A stretch of 64,000 nucleotides of DNA from Victivallis vadensis (lineage in GTDB: Bacteria; Verrucomicrobiota; Lentisphaeria; Victivallales; Victivallaceae). The first letter of the stretch is position 1. Each line of letters opens with the position of its first letter. Location of the stretch: assembly GCF_003096415.1 (NCBI RefSeq), contig NZ_QEKH01000003.1, positions 124,001 through 188,000 of the forward strand, read 5' to 3'. The translations under genes and the position numbers were made by a program. Positions 44,480 to 51,519 of this stretch are shown here, piece by piece. The notes beneath the pieces are model-generated. The model did not search any database. It was given only the letters and a program-made list of their open reading frames with translations, and was not told where the DNA came from.

Positions 44480-44740
44480 ATGTATGTGATCATTGTATAT
44501 GACACGGAACACGACAACTGCGTCAAACTGCACAAGCAGTTGAAGAAGTACCTGTTCTGGAACCAGAATTCAGTCTTTGAAGGTACTGTAACCGTAGCGC
44601 AGTACGCAAAGATCAAACATATTCTGGAAGAAACCCGGGCTGAAAATAGTCACATCACATTTTATTCCATTGAAAACGAAAAATTCTTGTGTCGTGAAGA
44701 ACAAGGTTCAGCCAAAGGGAATATCTCAAATATTCTTTAA
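44480..44740 (+). CDS. cas2: CRISPR adaptation protein Cas2
   Basis: An 86-residue protein beginning YVIIVYDTEHDNCVKLHKQLKKYLFWNQNSVFEGTVT, a ferredoxin-like fold with the Asp of the family in VYDTE. It bridges two Cas1 dimers. It starts right after cas1 and is the last gene before the array. Confidence 0.94.
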   Translation: MYVIIVYDTEHDNCVKLHKQLKKYLFWNQNSVFEGTVTVAQYAKIKHILEETRAENSHITFYSIENEKFLCREEQGSAKGNISNIL

Positions 44741-44869
44741 GCATTGGCGGAAAGTCTGTTGCACGATTGAATACCGACAGGTGGAAATCCACGAAAAGGT
44801 ACTCGAGCTGTTTGAAAACTAAATAATTTGACCTCAAAAAGACAGTGTGCTATATTAAAACATCACGGG
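44741..44869 (+). promoter_or_regulatory. CRISPR leader
   Basis: An AT-rich stretch of 129 bp between cas2 and the first repeat. A TTTGAC/TATATT-like pair (near 44826 and 44851) could drive array transcription rightwards. New spacers should enter at 44869/44870. Confidence 0.7.
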
Positions 44870-45759
44870 GTCCCCCTCCAACCGTAGTGGATTAGAAACT
44901 CCGCGCGGAGGTCAAGCGCATCATCCATGCTGTCGTCCCCCTCCAACCGTAGTGGATTAGAAACCATTCGCGCGCTGCAAGGCAAGCTGGCGCCGGATCG
45001 GTCCCCCTCCAACCGTAGTGGATTAGAAACAAATAGGCCATCTTCAGCACGTCGAACGCATCGTGAGTCCCCCTCCAACCGTAGTGGATTAGAAACCTTC
45101 AATATTCAGATCCGCGGGCTTGTCGAGCGCGGGTCCCCCTCCAACCGTAGTGGATTAGAAACGTAAATTGTTTGATTCGTTCGGGCCGGAAGGCTGTGTG
45201 TCCCCCTCCAACCGTAGTGGATTAGAAACCCGTTGCAGCAGCGATTGAATATCTCAAGCAGGAGGTGTCCCCCTCCAACCGTAGTGGATTAGAAACACTC
45301 TTTCAAGAATATTGTTATCGCCGGTAGCGGCGGTCCCCCTCCAACCGTAGTGGATTAGAAACGTGCTTGTGCGTCAGGCACAATTGGAGCGGCTGCTCCG
45401 TCCCCCTCCAACCGTAGTGGATTAGAAACCATAATGATCCGTTACGCCAATCCGTCGCGCTCATGGGTCCCCCTCCAACCGTAGTGGATTAGAAACTGGG
45501 TATGGGTGATTGAGTTCAAGCAAATCGAGGTGTCCCCCTCCAACCGTAGTGGATTAGAAACCCCGGTGAAGCTGCTGTTTCGGCAGCCGGATTTACCCGT
45601 CCCCCTCCAACCGTAGTGGATTAGAAACCTGCCCGTATTTGGCTGGAAGTAACCGATGTGAGAAGTCCCCCTCCAACCGTAGTGGATTAGAAACCGCGAA
45701 TGCGAGCGTTTAATGGGGTTTCCGGACGAGTCCCCCTCCAACCGTAGTGGATTAGAAAC
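44870..45759 (+). CRISPR. CRISPR array: 14 repeats of 30 bp, 13 spacers of 35-37 bp
   Basis: The repeat starts GTCCCCCTCC and ends GTAGTGGATTAGAAAC. Repeats begin at 44870, 44935, 45001, 45067, 45133, 45200, 45267, 45333, 45400, 45467, 45532, 45599, 45665 and 45730, and all read as identical. The ATTAGAAAC end resembles the 8-nt handle of Cas6-processed systems, which sets the direction as plus. Even the last repeat is perfect. Thirty-one bp of spacer-like DNA follow before the putative prophage end. By eye no spacer matched the prophage part in the window. Confidence 0.97.
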
Positions 45760-45790
45760 AACTGGTGACGCTGTTTGTCCAATTATAGTA

Positions 45791-45856
45791 TGCAACTCGG
45801 TTTGCGCGCGGCGTGAAAATTGGTTTGCGCAGTAGTCGGTATTGAGTGTGCAAACC
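45791..45856. other. Candidate prophage end with repeated GGTTTGCGC sites
   Basis: Starting at a TG dinucleotide (45791), three copies of GGTTTGCGC or a close variant occur at 45799, 45822 and, inverted as GTGCAAACC, at 45848. Clustered sites next to a 5'-TG end are how Mu-like phages mark the ends bound by the transposase. The head genes of this prophage are Mu-like, so this could be its right end. This is inference; the transposase and the other end are outside the window. Confidence 0.4.
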
Positions 45857-45930
45857 GATTATAAAAAATGGTCGGACTGTGTGGCTATTCGGTTCTTATA
45901 TATAAGGTATAGGCGAGAGCTATTTGTCAA

Positions 45931-45985
45931 GTAAAAAAAAGACGGTTTGCGCGGCCGGAGTGCTGCGCAAACCTTTTCTTTTTCC
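45931..45985. terminator. Bidirectional terminator at the end of the prophage operon
   Basis: GGTTTGCGC (45944-45952) pairs with GCGCAAACC (45965-45973). The stem is followed by TTTTCTTTTTC on the plus strand. On the minus strand it is followed by GTC and eight T residues, which would end the late operon after the gene at 46104. Confidence 0.8.
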
Positions 45986-46103
45986 CGGTGGCATTGATAA
46001 CCCTGCGGCCGGGATCGGCAGGCTAAGGGAGGCGGCAGGCGGCTTCGCTCATAGCCCGGACCTGCCGCGTCAAGCGTCAACGCCGCGCGCTTAGGCGACC
46101 GGG

Positions 46104-46229
46104 CTATTCTACCTTAAAATGACGACGCTCTTTAAATTCCTCTTTCTTCCCTTTGTTCCAGTTGCTCACCGGGCGGAAGTAGCCGCAGACGCGACTGTAA
46201 ACTTCACATTTTTCCCCACATTTACTCAT
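46104..46229 (-). CDS. 41-residue NrdD C-terminal-like protein
   Basis: The small frame encodes MSKCGEKCEVYSRVCGYFRP followed by VSNWNKGKKEEFKERRHFKVE. CEVYSRVCGYFRPV-x-NWNKGK-x-EEFKER is characteristic of the C-terminal end of class III anaerobic ribonucleotide reductase (NrdD). Here it stands alone, without the catalytic barrel, and the glycyl-radical motif itself is not obvious. The start codon lies within the last codons of the lipoprotein gene. It is the last gene of the prophage operon before the terminator. Whether it acts as a radical-domain repair part or a metal-binding peptide is unknown. Confidence 0.65.
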   Translation of the reverse strand: MSKCGEKCEVYSRVCGYFRPVSNWNKGKKEEFKERRHFKVE

Positions 46230-46671
46230 TGGCGGCCTCCTTCGCCTCCCTGTCCCTGGTCTGGATTTCGGAGCTGCTGGAGCTGACGCCGGAGAGGTCG
46301 GCGGAAAGATCGCTCTTGGTCGCCTGAACGATCCGGGCGATGCCGGGCAGTCCCTGCTGATTCGGCAGGATGCTGATCGCGCCCTTGTTGGTCTTCCCGG
46401 CGAACAGCTTACCGTGCGGGGTGGGATCTTCGGTGGTTCCGGAGCTGGCGGAGATGTACGCCGCCCAGCCGTCCTCCCACATCACGACGGTCTTGTTTTG
46501 CGTCGATTTCGTGACGGTATGGATCACGCTTTCGGAGCTTTCGGTCTTTTTAACGATGTTTCCTGCAGCGTCGTATTCCGTGATCGTGCTGTGCGTTGAA
46601 GCGCAACCGGCGACCAAAAACAGGGCTGCCGCGGCGGCGGCAAAAGTGAAAAACAGTTTGCGCATTTTCAT
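46222..46671 (-). CDS. Prophage lipoprotein
   Basis: A 149-residue protein with a lipoprotein signal (LFFTFAAAAAALFLVAGCAS, Cys near residue 23). The mature part is short, Ser/Thr-rich and without known domains. Its place at the distal end of the late operon, behind tail genes, would fit an outer spanin or a superinfection-exclusion lipoprotein, but nothing in the sequence proves this. Confidence 0.7.
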   Translation of the reverse strand: MKMRKLFFTFAAAAAALFLVAGCASTHSTITEYDAAGNIVKKTESSESVIHTVTKSTQNKTVVMWEDGWAAYISASSGTTEDPTPHGKLFAGKTNKGAISILPNQQGLPGIARIVQATKSDLSADLSGVSSSSSEIQTRDREAKEAANE

Positions 46672-47117
46672 ACCTCTACTTTCGTATTTTTATATCCCTG
46701 CCAGCCGAAAAGCTGGCACACTGTCGCGAGCAGCAGACCGCAACCGGCCATCGCGGCAAATCGCCTGGCCTCCTGTATTTGTTCCCGGTTCAGCGGGAGG
46801 CGCACCGGGTGGCGGTGGTAAGCCTCCAGCATGGCGTTGGCTGCGAATCGCAAGTTGGCGATTGTGAACGCCAGATAGGTCCGCGGCGCGGTCGCGTACT
46901 CGTAATCGTGCGGCAGGGCTGCGAGTTCAAACGGGCGCAGCAGAAACGTCGTCAGGCGGCGCAGCCGGCTGCTCCAGGCGTCGGGGCCTATTCCATTGTA
47001 ATAACCTCGAAGCGTTTCGACCGGGGCGTCCCAAAAGCCCGGCGCGGTCAGGATGCCGACTTCGCGGCAGTGATCCAGGAGCGTTTCAATGTGTTCCGCA
47101 GTATAATCGTACCCCAT
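46668..47117 (-). CDS. Prophage protein of unknown function with HDYEY motif
   Basis: The 149-residue protein contains YNGIGPDAWSSRLRRL followed by LPHDYEY. This resembles a group of small phage proteins in which an NG-x-GP-x-x-W segment precedes a His-Asp-x-x-Tyr motif. A C-terminal hydrophobic stretch (ARRFAAMAGCGLLLATVCQLF) may be a membrane helix. It overlaps both neighbours by a few bases. Confidence 0.6.
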   Translation of the reverse strand: MGYDYTAEHIETLLDHCREVGILTAPGFWDAPVETLRGYYNGIGPDAWSSRLRRLTTFLLRPFELAALPHDYEYATAPRTYLAFTIANLRFAANAMLEAYHRHPVRLPLNREQIQEARRFAAMAGCGLLLATVCQLFGWQGYKNTKVEV

Positions 47118-47611
47118 TATTTGTCCTGCGCTTTCCGCCTCCTTTCAAATTCCCGGCCGGTGTGCCAGCCGGTTGTGCTTTCGACAATGCTTTCGGCTTC
47201 ACTGCCGGTTCTGCCCGCGTCGCGCTCCAATGTGATCTCCCGCAGCAGCGGCAGGCAGCAGACCGCATAGAGCAGCGGATTGCGCCGGAACTGCCACGCA
47301 TGGCGCAGTTCGTGAATCACGGTCGGGGTGATGATTTCGGCCCAGCTGATCCGGGCGTAATCGCGCAGTCTGCCGGTTGCTTCCGTATCCGGGGGCTTCA
47401 GGTAGATCGTCCACGGGTGCAGAAGCGTAAACGCGCCGAGCACGTCGTCGGTTATGGCCGGACACCAGCGCAGCTCGAAGCGACGATGCGGAAAACCGCG
47501 CAGCCAGGCTCCGGCGGCGGTGCGGCAGTAGTCTTCGAGCACGCGCCGGACCGCCCGGAGTTCATCCGGGGCGAGCGGTGTACTGTCCTTCAGGTCGAAA
47601 ACGGTGAACAT
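47117..47611 (-). CDS. Prophage HExxH zinc metallopeptidase-like protein
   Basis: The 164-residue protein carries TPTVIHELRHAWQF (HELRH = HExxH zinc-binding motif, near residue 102) with a downstream Glu-rich segment (REITLERDAGRTGSEAE) that may provide the third ligand. Its target could be the host wall or a virion protein. It is part of the uninterrupted late operon. Confidence 0.65.
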   Translation of the reverse strand: MFTVFDLKDSTPLAPDELRAVRRVLEDYCRTAAGAWLRGFPHRRFELRWCPAITDDVLGAFTLLHPWTIYLKPPDTEATGRLRDYARISWAEIITPTVIHELRHAWQFRRNPLLYAVCCLPLLREITLERDAGRTGSEAESIVESTTGWHTGREFERRRKAQDK

Positions 47612-47612
47612 G

Positions 47613-48164
47613 TCACGCCCCCTGTTCCGGAGTTTCGGCGGTGACGGGCAGGTACTTGATCAGCTTCGGCAATGCCGCCCAGGCGTCAAGCCCCGGCTCT
47701 CCGGTCTCCTGATAGTTGATTTCGATGTCGTGGATCAGCGTCAGCAGCGCGGCTCCGGCGGCGGTTTTTTCCGCATCGGTCTTGGTTTCGTCCCCCATGA
47801 TCGCGGCGGAGATTTCGTCGCTGGTGGCGGTCGCGGCAAGGCCGTGGGCATCAAGCAGCGCGGAGTACTGGCGCACCCGTTCGGCCAGCGTCGGGTTCGC
47901 GGCGTACACGGCGGCATACTGAGCGGTTTCGACTTCGAGCCGGGTGTATTCGCGGACGGTCAGTCCGAGTTCGGCCAGCTCTTCGGCGGATTTGAGTTCG
48001 CCCGCGACGTAGAGCGGAATCCGCATCCGGGTCGGGACCGGAACCTCCCGGATCACATACGGGGTTCTGATGTCCAGCTCCGCGCCGCCGGCGGTGGAAT
48101 CCACCAGCGTGCGCCTGACGATGTCGGTGTCGAGTTCTTCGATGAGGTCGGTTTCTTCTGCCAT
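47613..48164 (-). CDS. Prophage protein of unknown function
   Basis: The ATG at 48164 has AGGAGCAGACAATC upstream and gives a 183-residue acidic protein (MAEETDLIEELDTDIVRRTL). Ala- and Glu-rich helices fill the middle (ELGLTVREYTRLEVETAQYA). No family was recognised. The frame upstream of this start is a read-through of the LRR gene's 3' repeat and is not coding. Confidence 0.6.
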   Translation of the reverse strand: MAEETDLIEELDTDIVRRTLVDSTAGGAELDIRTPYVIREVPVPTRMRIPLYVAGELKSAEELAELGLTVREYTRLEVETAQYAAVYAANPTLAERVRQYSALLDAHGLAATATSDEISAAIMGDETKTDAEKTAAGAALLTLIHDIEINYQETGEPGLDAWAALPKLIKYLPVTAETPEQGA

Positions 48165-48181
48165 GATTGTCTGCTCCTGAA

Positions 48182-48892
48182 TTATGTGGTCGCGTTGTAA
48201 TGTATTGTAGTGGTATCCGGTGCGCCCCACGGTGCGCCGGACACTGCACCCTCCGCAAAGCCGCAGTAGATGTCGGTTAAGTTGGTACAGTTGTGAAACG
48301 CCAAGTACCCGATACTGGTGACGCTGGCCGGTATCGTGATACTGGGTAGATTGGTACAGCCGGAAAACGCACTGCTTTCAATACTGGTGACGCTACTTGG
48401 AATCGTGATCGAAGTCAACGCGCTACAGCGGAAGAACGCGCCGGATTCGATACTGGTGACGCCGTTCGGTATCGTGACTGAAGTCAAAGCGGCACAATTG
48501 TCAAACGCATAACTTCCGATGCTGGTGACGCTATTCGGAATCGTGATCGAGGTCAAGCCGGTACAGCCCCTAAACGCAACGGGCCCGATACTGGTGACGC
48601 TGCCCGGTAGTGTGACCGAGGTCAACGCGGCACAATCGGAAAACGCGCCGTATCCGATACTGGTGACGCTGGCCGGAATCGTGATCGAGGTCAAGCTGCT
48701 ACAGCCCCAAAACGCATACTTTCCGATGCTGGTGACGCTGCTCGGAATCGTGACCGAAGCCGCAGTTCGTTCGACCAGGGATTTACCGGCATTCATTACC
48801 CGGATCATGTCTGCAATGCTCATGCTGCCGCTGATGCCGTAGTGAGCCCTGATTTGATCGGCGATTGCCGTTAATTTTTCTGAAACGCTCAT
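48182..48892 (-). CDS. Prophage leucine-rich-repeat protein (LRR_5/BspA type), copy 1
   Basis: A 236-residue protein. An N-terminal helical part (SVSEKLTAIADQIRAHYGIS) is followed by about seven 23-residue repeats of the form S-x-TSI-x-x-xAF-x-x-C-x-x-LTSITIP, the BspA-like LRR_5 pattern. It closes with [20 protein letters not shown]. Such repeats usually bind surface partners. Its position after the tail fibres suggests receptor binding. The start overlaps the stop of copy 2 (ATGA); an ATG one codon upstream is possible. Confidence 0.85.
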   Translation of the reverse strand: MSVSEKLTAIADQIRAHYGISGSMSIADMIRVMNAGKSLVERTAASVTIPSSVTSIGKYAFWGCSSLTSITIPASVTSIGYGAFSDCAALTSVTLPGSVTSIGPVAFRGCTGLTSITIPNSVTSIGSYAFDNCAALTSVTIPNGVTSIESGAFFRCSALTSITIPSSVTSIESSAFSGCTNLPSITIPASVTSIGYLAFHNCTNLTDIYCGFAEGAVSGAPWGAPDTTTIHYNATT

Positions 48893-49491
48893 CATGCCGC
48901 TCCGTAATGTATTGTAGTGGTATCCGGTGCGCCCCATGGTGCGCCGGACACCGCACCCTCCGCAAAGCCGCAGTAGATGTCGGTTAAGTTGATGCAGCTC
49001 TCAAACGCACTGTCTCCGATGCTGGTAACGCTGCCTGGAATTGTGACCGAGGCCAATGCGGTACAGCCCCAAAACGCACCGCCTCCGATGTTGTTTACAC
49101 TATTCGGTATCGTGACCGAGGCTAACGCGGCACAGCTAATAAACGCATAACGTCCGATGCGGGTGACGCTGCTCGGTAGTGTGATCGAGGTCAAAGCGAC
49201 ACAATCGGAAAACGCATTGTCTTCAATACTGGTGACACCGTTCGGAATCGTGATCGAGGTCAAAGCAGTACAGCCGGAAAACGCCCTGATTCCGATGCAG
49301 GTGGCGCCGTTCGGAATCGTGATCGAGGTCGCGGTTCGTTCGATCAGGGATTTGAGAAAGTCGTCGCGCCACTCCGCCGCGCCGAGCAGCGTCGCCATAT
49401 CATCGAGCGACATCGCGCCGGTTCCCTCCGGGGCGGCGATTTCCCGGATCGCGTTCGCCAGCGCGGTCAGTTGATTGTCGAGTTCACTCAT
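48892..49491 (-). CDS. Prophage leucine-rich-repeat protein (LRR_5/BspA type), copy 2
   Basis: A 199-residue relative of the next gene. It has a helical start ([20 protein letters not shown]), about five LRR_5 repeats ([20 protein letters not shown] and similar) and the same closing segment [23 protein letters not shown] identity with copy 1 is highest at the 3' end (48196-48275 versus 48903-48985), while repeat number and the N-terminus differ. This suggests duplication followed by repeat gain or loss. Confidence 0.85.
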   Translation of the reverse strand: MSELDNQLTALANAIREIAAPEGTGAMSLDDMATLLGAAEWRDDFLKSLIERTATSITIPNGATCIGIRAFSGCTALTSITIPNGVTSIEDNAFSDCVALTSITLPSSVTRIGRYAFISCAALASVTIPNSVNNIGGGAFWGCTALASVTIPGSVTSIGDSAFESCINLTDIYCGFAEGAVSGAPWGAPDTTTIHYGAA

Positions 49492-49495
49492 TTCA

Positions 49496-51517
49496 TCACC
49501 ATGTTCCGTTTAAAATGGCGGTGTCAACGTAACTTTTGATTGTGGCGATATCCGCCGCAGTCCAGTAATCGGTTCCCCGGACCGGGGCGGCTCCGGCGGC
49601 TCCGGTGGCTCCGGTTTCGCCTTTATCGCCTTTATCGCCTTTGTCGCCTTTCGGAATACCGAAGGAGAACGAGAATACCTTGGCGGTATTCGCCCCGGAG
49701 ACGCTTACCTGTACGGTCGGCGTCGCTCCGGCGGCCAACGCGGCGACCGCGGCGGTCGGCGTTCCGAAGCCGGCGGCGGCACCGGTATCGCCTTTGTCGC
49801 CCTTGGGGCCGGTTTCGCCTTGCGGTCCCTGCGCGCCGGTATCGCCTTTATCGCCTTTATCGCCGCGCGCCTTGACGCCGGTGCTGACTCCGTCGATGTA
49901 CCAGTAGTCGTTCACGATGGAGATGTGATCGCCGATGCTGCTGACCGTGCCGCCGGAATTGGGCCATTTGATCGCGTAGAAGACCGTATCGCCGACCATC
50001 GCGATTTCAAGTACATAAACGCCGGGCGTTTTGGCGATGTCCGCGCCGAGCGTGACCCATTCCGCCGGAATGTTGATTGTCTGCTTTGTTGTGTCAACGA
50101 TCAGCTCCCCGCTGTCGCCGTCTTTCCAGTTGGCGAGCGCGAGCGTCGCCCTTCCGTATCCGGCCAGCAGCCAGCGGGCGAACCGGTCGTGATCCAGCGT
50201 GACGGTCTGCACGCCGGAGAGAGTGACGGTTTCGGAGACCGCCAGCAGATGGCCCCGGTATTCGGTCGAAAAGGCCGGTTCGGCGATGTACTGCTTTTCG
50301 CCGTCCGAATCGACGCCGGTCTGACCGGCGTCTTTCGCCGGGGCGTACAGCGGATTCGCGACGGACTTGCGGACGCGGTGCAGAAAACCGATCGCCGGAG
50401 CGTCCTTTTCGCCGCCGGCGATTCCGAACGCGCCCTCGTTGTCCGGGGTGTCGGCCAGAGCGCCGTGGCGGCCGATCAGCATCGCGTCGGGAGCGGCCAC
50501 GGTCAGGCTGTAGCCGATGGCGTGCGCATATTTTCCGGTCAGGGTCAGGCGGTTGCCGAAGCCGAACGCCTCGCGGCCGGAGATTTCGGTGTTGCAGTTG
50601 CCGAACACGACCGCACCCATGCCGGAGACGGTGTTGCCGCGGCCGAAGATCACTACGTCGTCGGAGGCCGCTTTGTTGTTACCGCCGCGGATGAATACGC
50701 CGCGTCCTGCGGTGTTCAGGTTATTGACGCCGCCGAGGTCGGATTCGGGACCGTGGTTCACGTTGCCGACGCCGGAAACGGCTGCCGATTCCCCGGAATT
50801 CACATTGCACAAGCCGGAAACCGAAGCGTAATCGGCAACATTGACGCAGATGCTGCCTTGCACCGTTGCGCCGCACCCGGCGTTGAGGTTGTAGTCTCCT
50901 GCGGTCAGGCTGGATTCGTCAGTCTCCCACGAGGTGGCGGGAAACACCAGAAACGCCGGATCGTCGTCGGCGGAGAGTTCGGTGACGGAAGTCGGCAGCG
51001 TCAGGGCGGCGGTCAGCACGACGGTTCCGGCGGCGGCGTCGACGGATTCGACGGTCGCGGCCTGCGGCGAAGCGTCGTCGCTTTTGCTGACATGCACATA
51101 GACGACGGTTCCGGCGGCAGCGGCGGGAAGCGTTTCACCGGTCGGCAGCGCCAGCGTCAGGGTGCGGTTGTCCGCTCCGTACCCGGTGATCCGGTACGGG
51201 GTGCCGCCCGCCACGTTGTAGAAACCGGACACCTGCGCCTGTTCCGTCAGCGCAACGTTGTTTTCTCCGAAGCCGCCGCTTTGAAGTTCCTCGTATTCCG
51301 CGACTGCGGCGTTTTCGACAGTCAGCGGGCCGATCTGTTTGGACTTGAGCGCGGTGATCTTGTAGTATTTCCAGTTTCCGGAGCAGAAGACCAGAGCGCC
51401 GAGAACGGGATTTTCGATGTTCATGATTTCCGCTTCGGCAGATACGCGGCTGCGGGCGTCGAGCGGAGTGTCGACGGTGCCGGGAATCAGCCCGCCGGCG
51501 GTTTTGACGGTTGCCAT
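49496..51517 (-). CDS. Prophage tail fibre with head-repeat-like region and collagen-like stalk
   Basis: The 673-residue protein has an N-terminal beta-rich part. A region of short repeats (about 215-330: [39 protein letters not shown]) resembles trimeric autotransporter head repeats. Two collagen-like blocks follow ([20 protein letters not shown] near 547; [20 protein letters not shown] near 630), and a short tip ends it. Both elements favour trimers. It probably forms a fibre for host adsorption. A 2-bp gap separates it from the 780-residue protein. Confidence 0.8.
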   Translation of the reverse strand: MATVKTAGGLIPGTVDTPLDARSRVSAEAEIMNIENPVLGALVFCSGNWKYYKITALKSKQIGPLTVENAAVAEYEELQSGGFGENNVALTEQAQVSGFYNVAGGTPYRITGYGADNRTLTLALPTGETLPAAAAGTVVYVHVSKSDDASPQAATVESVDAAAGTVVLTAALTLPTSVTELSADDDPAFLVFPATSWETDESSLTAGDYNLNAGCGATVQGSICVNVADYASVSGLCNVNSGESAAVSGVGNVNHGPESDLGGVNNLNTAGRGVFIRGGNNKAASDDVVIFGRGNTVSGMGAVVFGNCNTEISGREAFGFGNRLTLTGKYAHAIGYSLTVAAPDAMLIGRHGALADTPDNEGAFGIAGGEKDAPAIGFLHRVRKSVANPLYAPAKDAGQTGVDSDGEKQYIAEPAFSTEYRGHLLAVSETVTLSGVQTVTLDHDRFARWLLAGYGRATLALANWKDGDSGELIVDTTKQTINIPAEWVTLGADIAKTPGVYVLEIAMVGDTVFYAIKWPNSGGTVSSIGDHISIVNDYWYIDGVSTGVKARGDKGDKGDTGAQGPQGETGPKGDKGDTGAAAGFGTPTAAVAALAAGATPTVQVSVSGANTAKVFSFSFGIPKGDKGDKGDKGETGATGAAGAAPVRGTDYWTAADIATIKSYVDTAILNGTW

Positions 51518-51519
51518 GT

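Noticed and set aside
44900-45729. Self-targeting spacers against the neighbouring prophage
   Set aside because: By eye none of the 13 spacers matched the 18 kb of prophage in the window. A full search of the whole prophage is needed before excluding it.
44863-45795. Small open frames with SNPLRLEGD or SPSNRSGLET repeats
   Set aside because: They are translations of the CRISPR repeats, not genes.
48182-49491. LRR DNA repeats as a CRISPR-like or satellite array
   Set aside because: The periodicity is 69 bp in coding frame with a clear LRR_5 consensus, so it is protein repeat structure.
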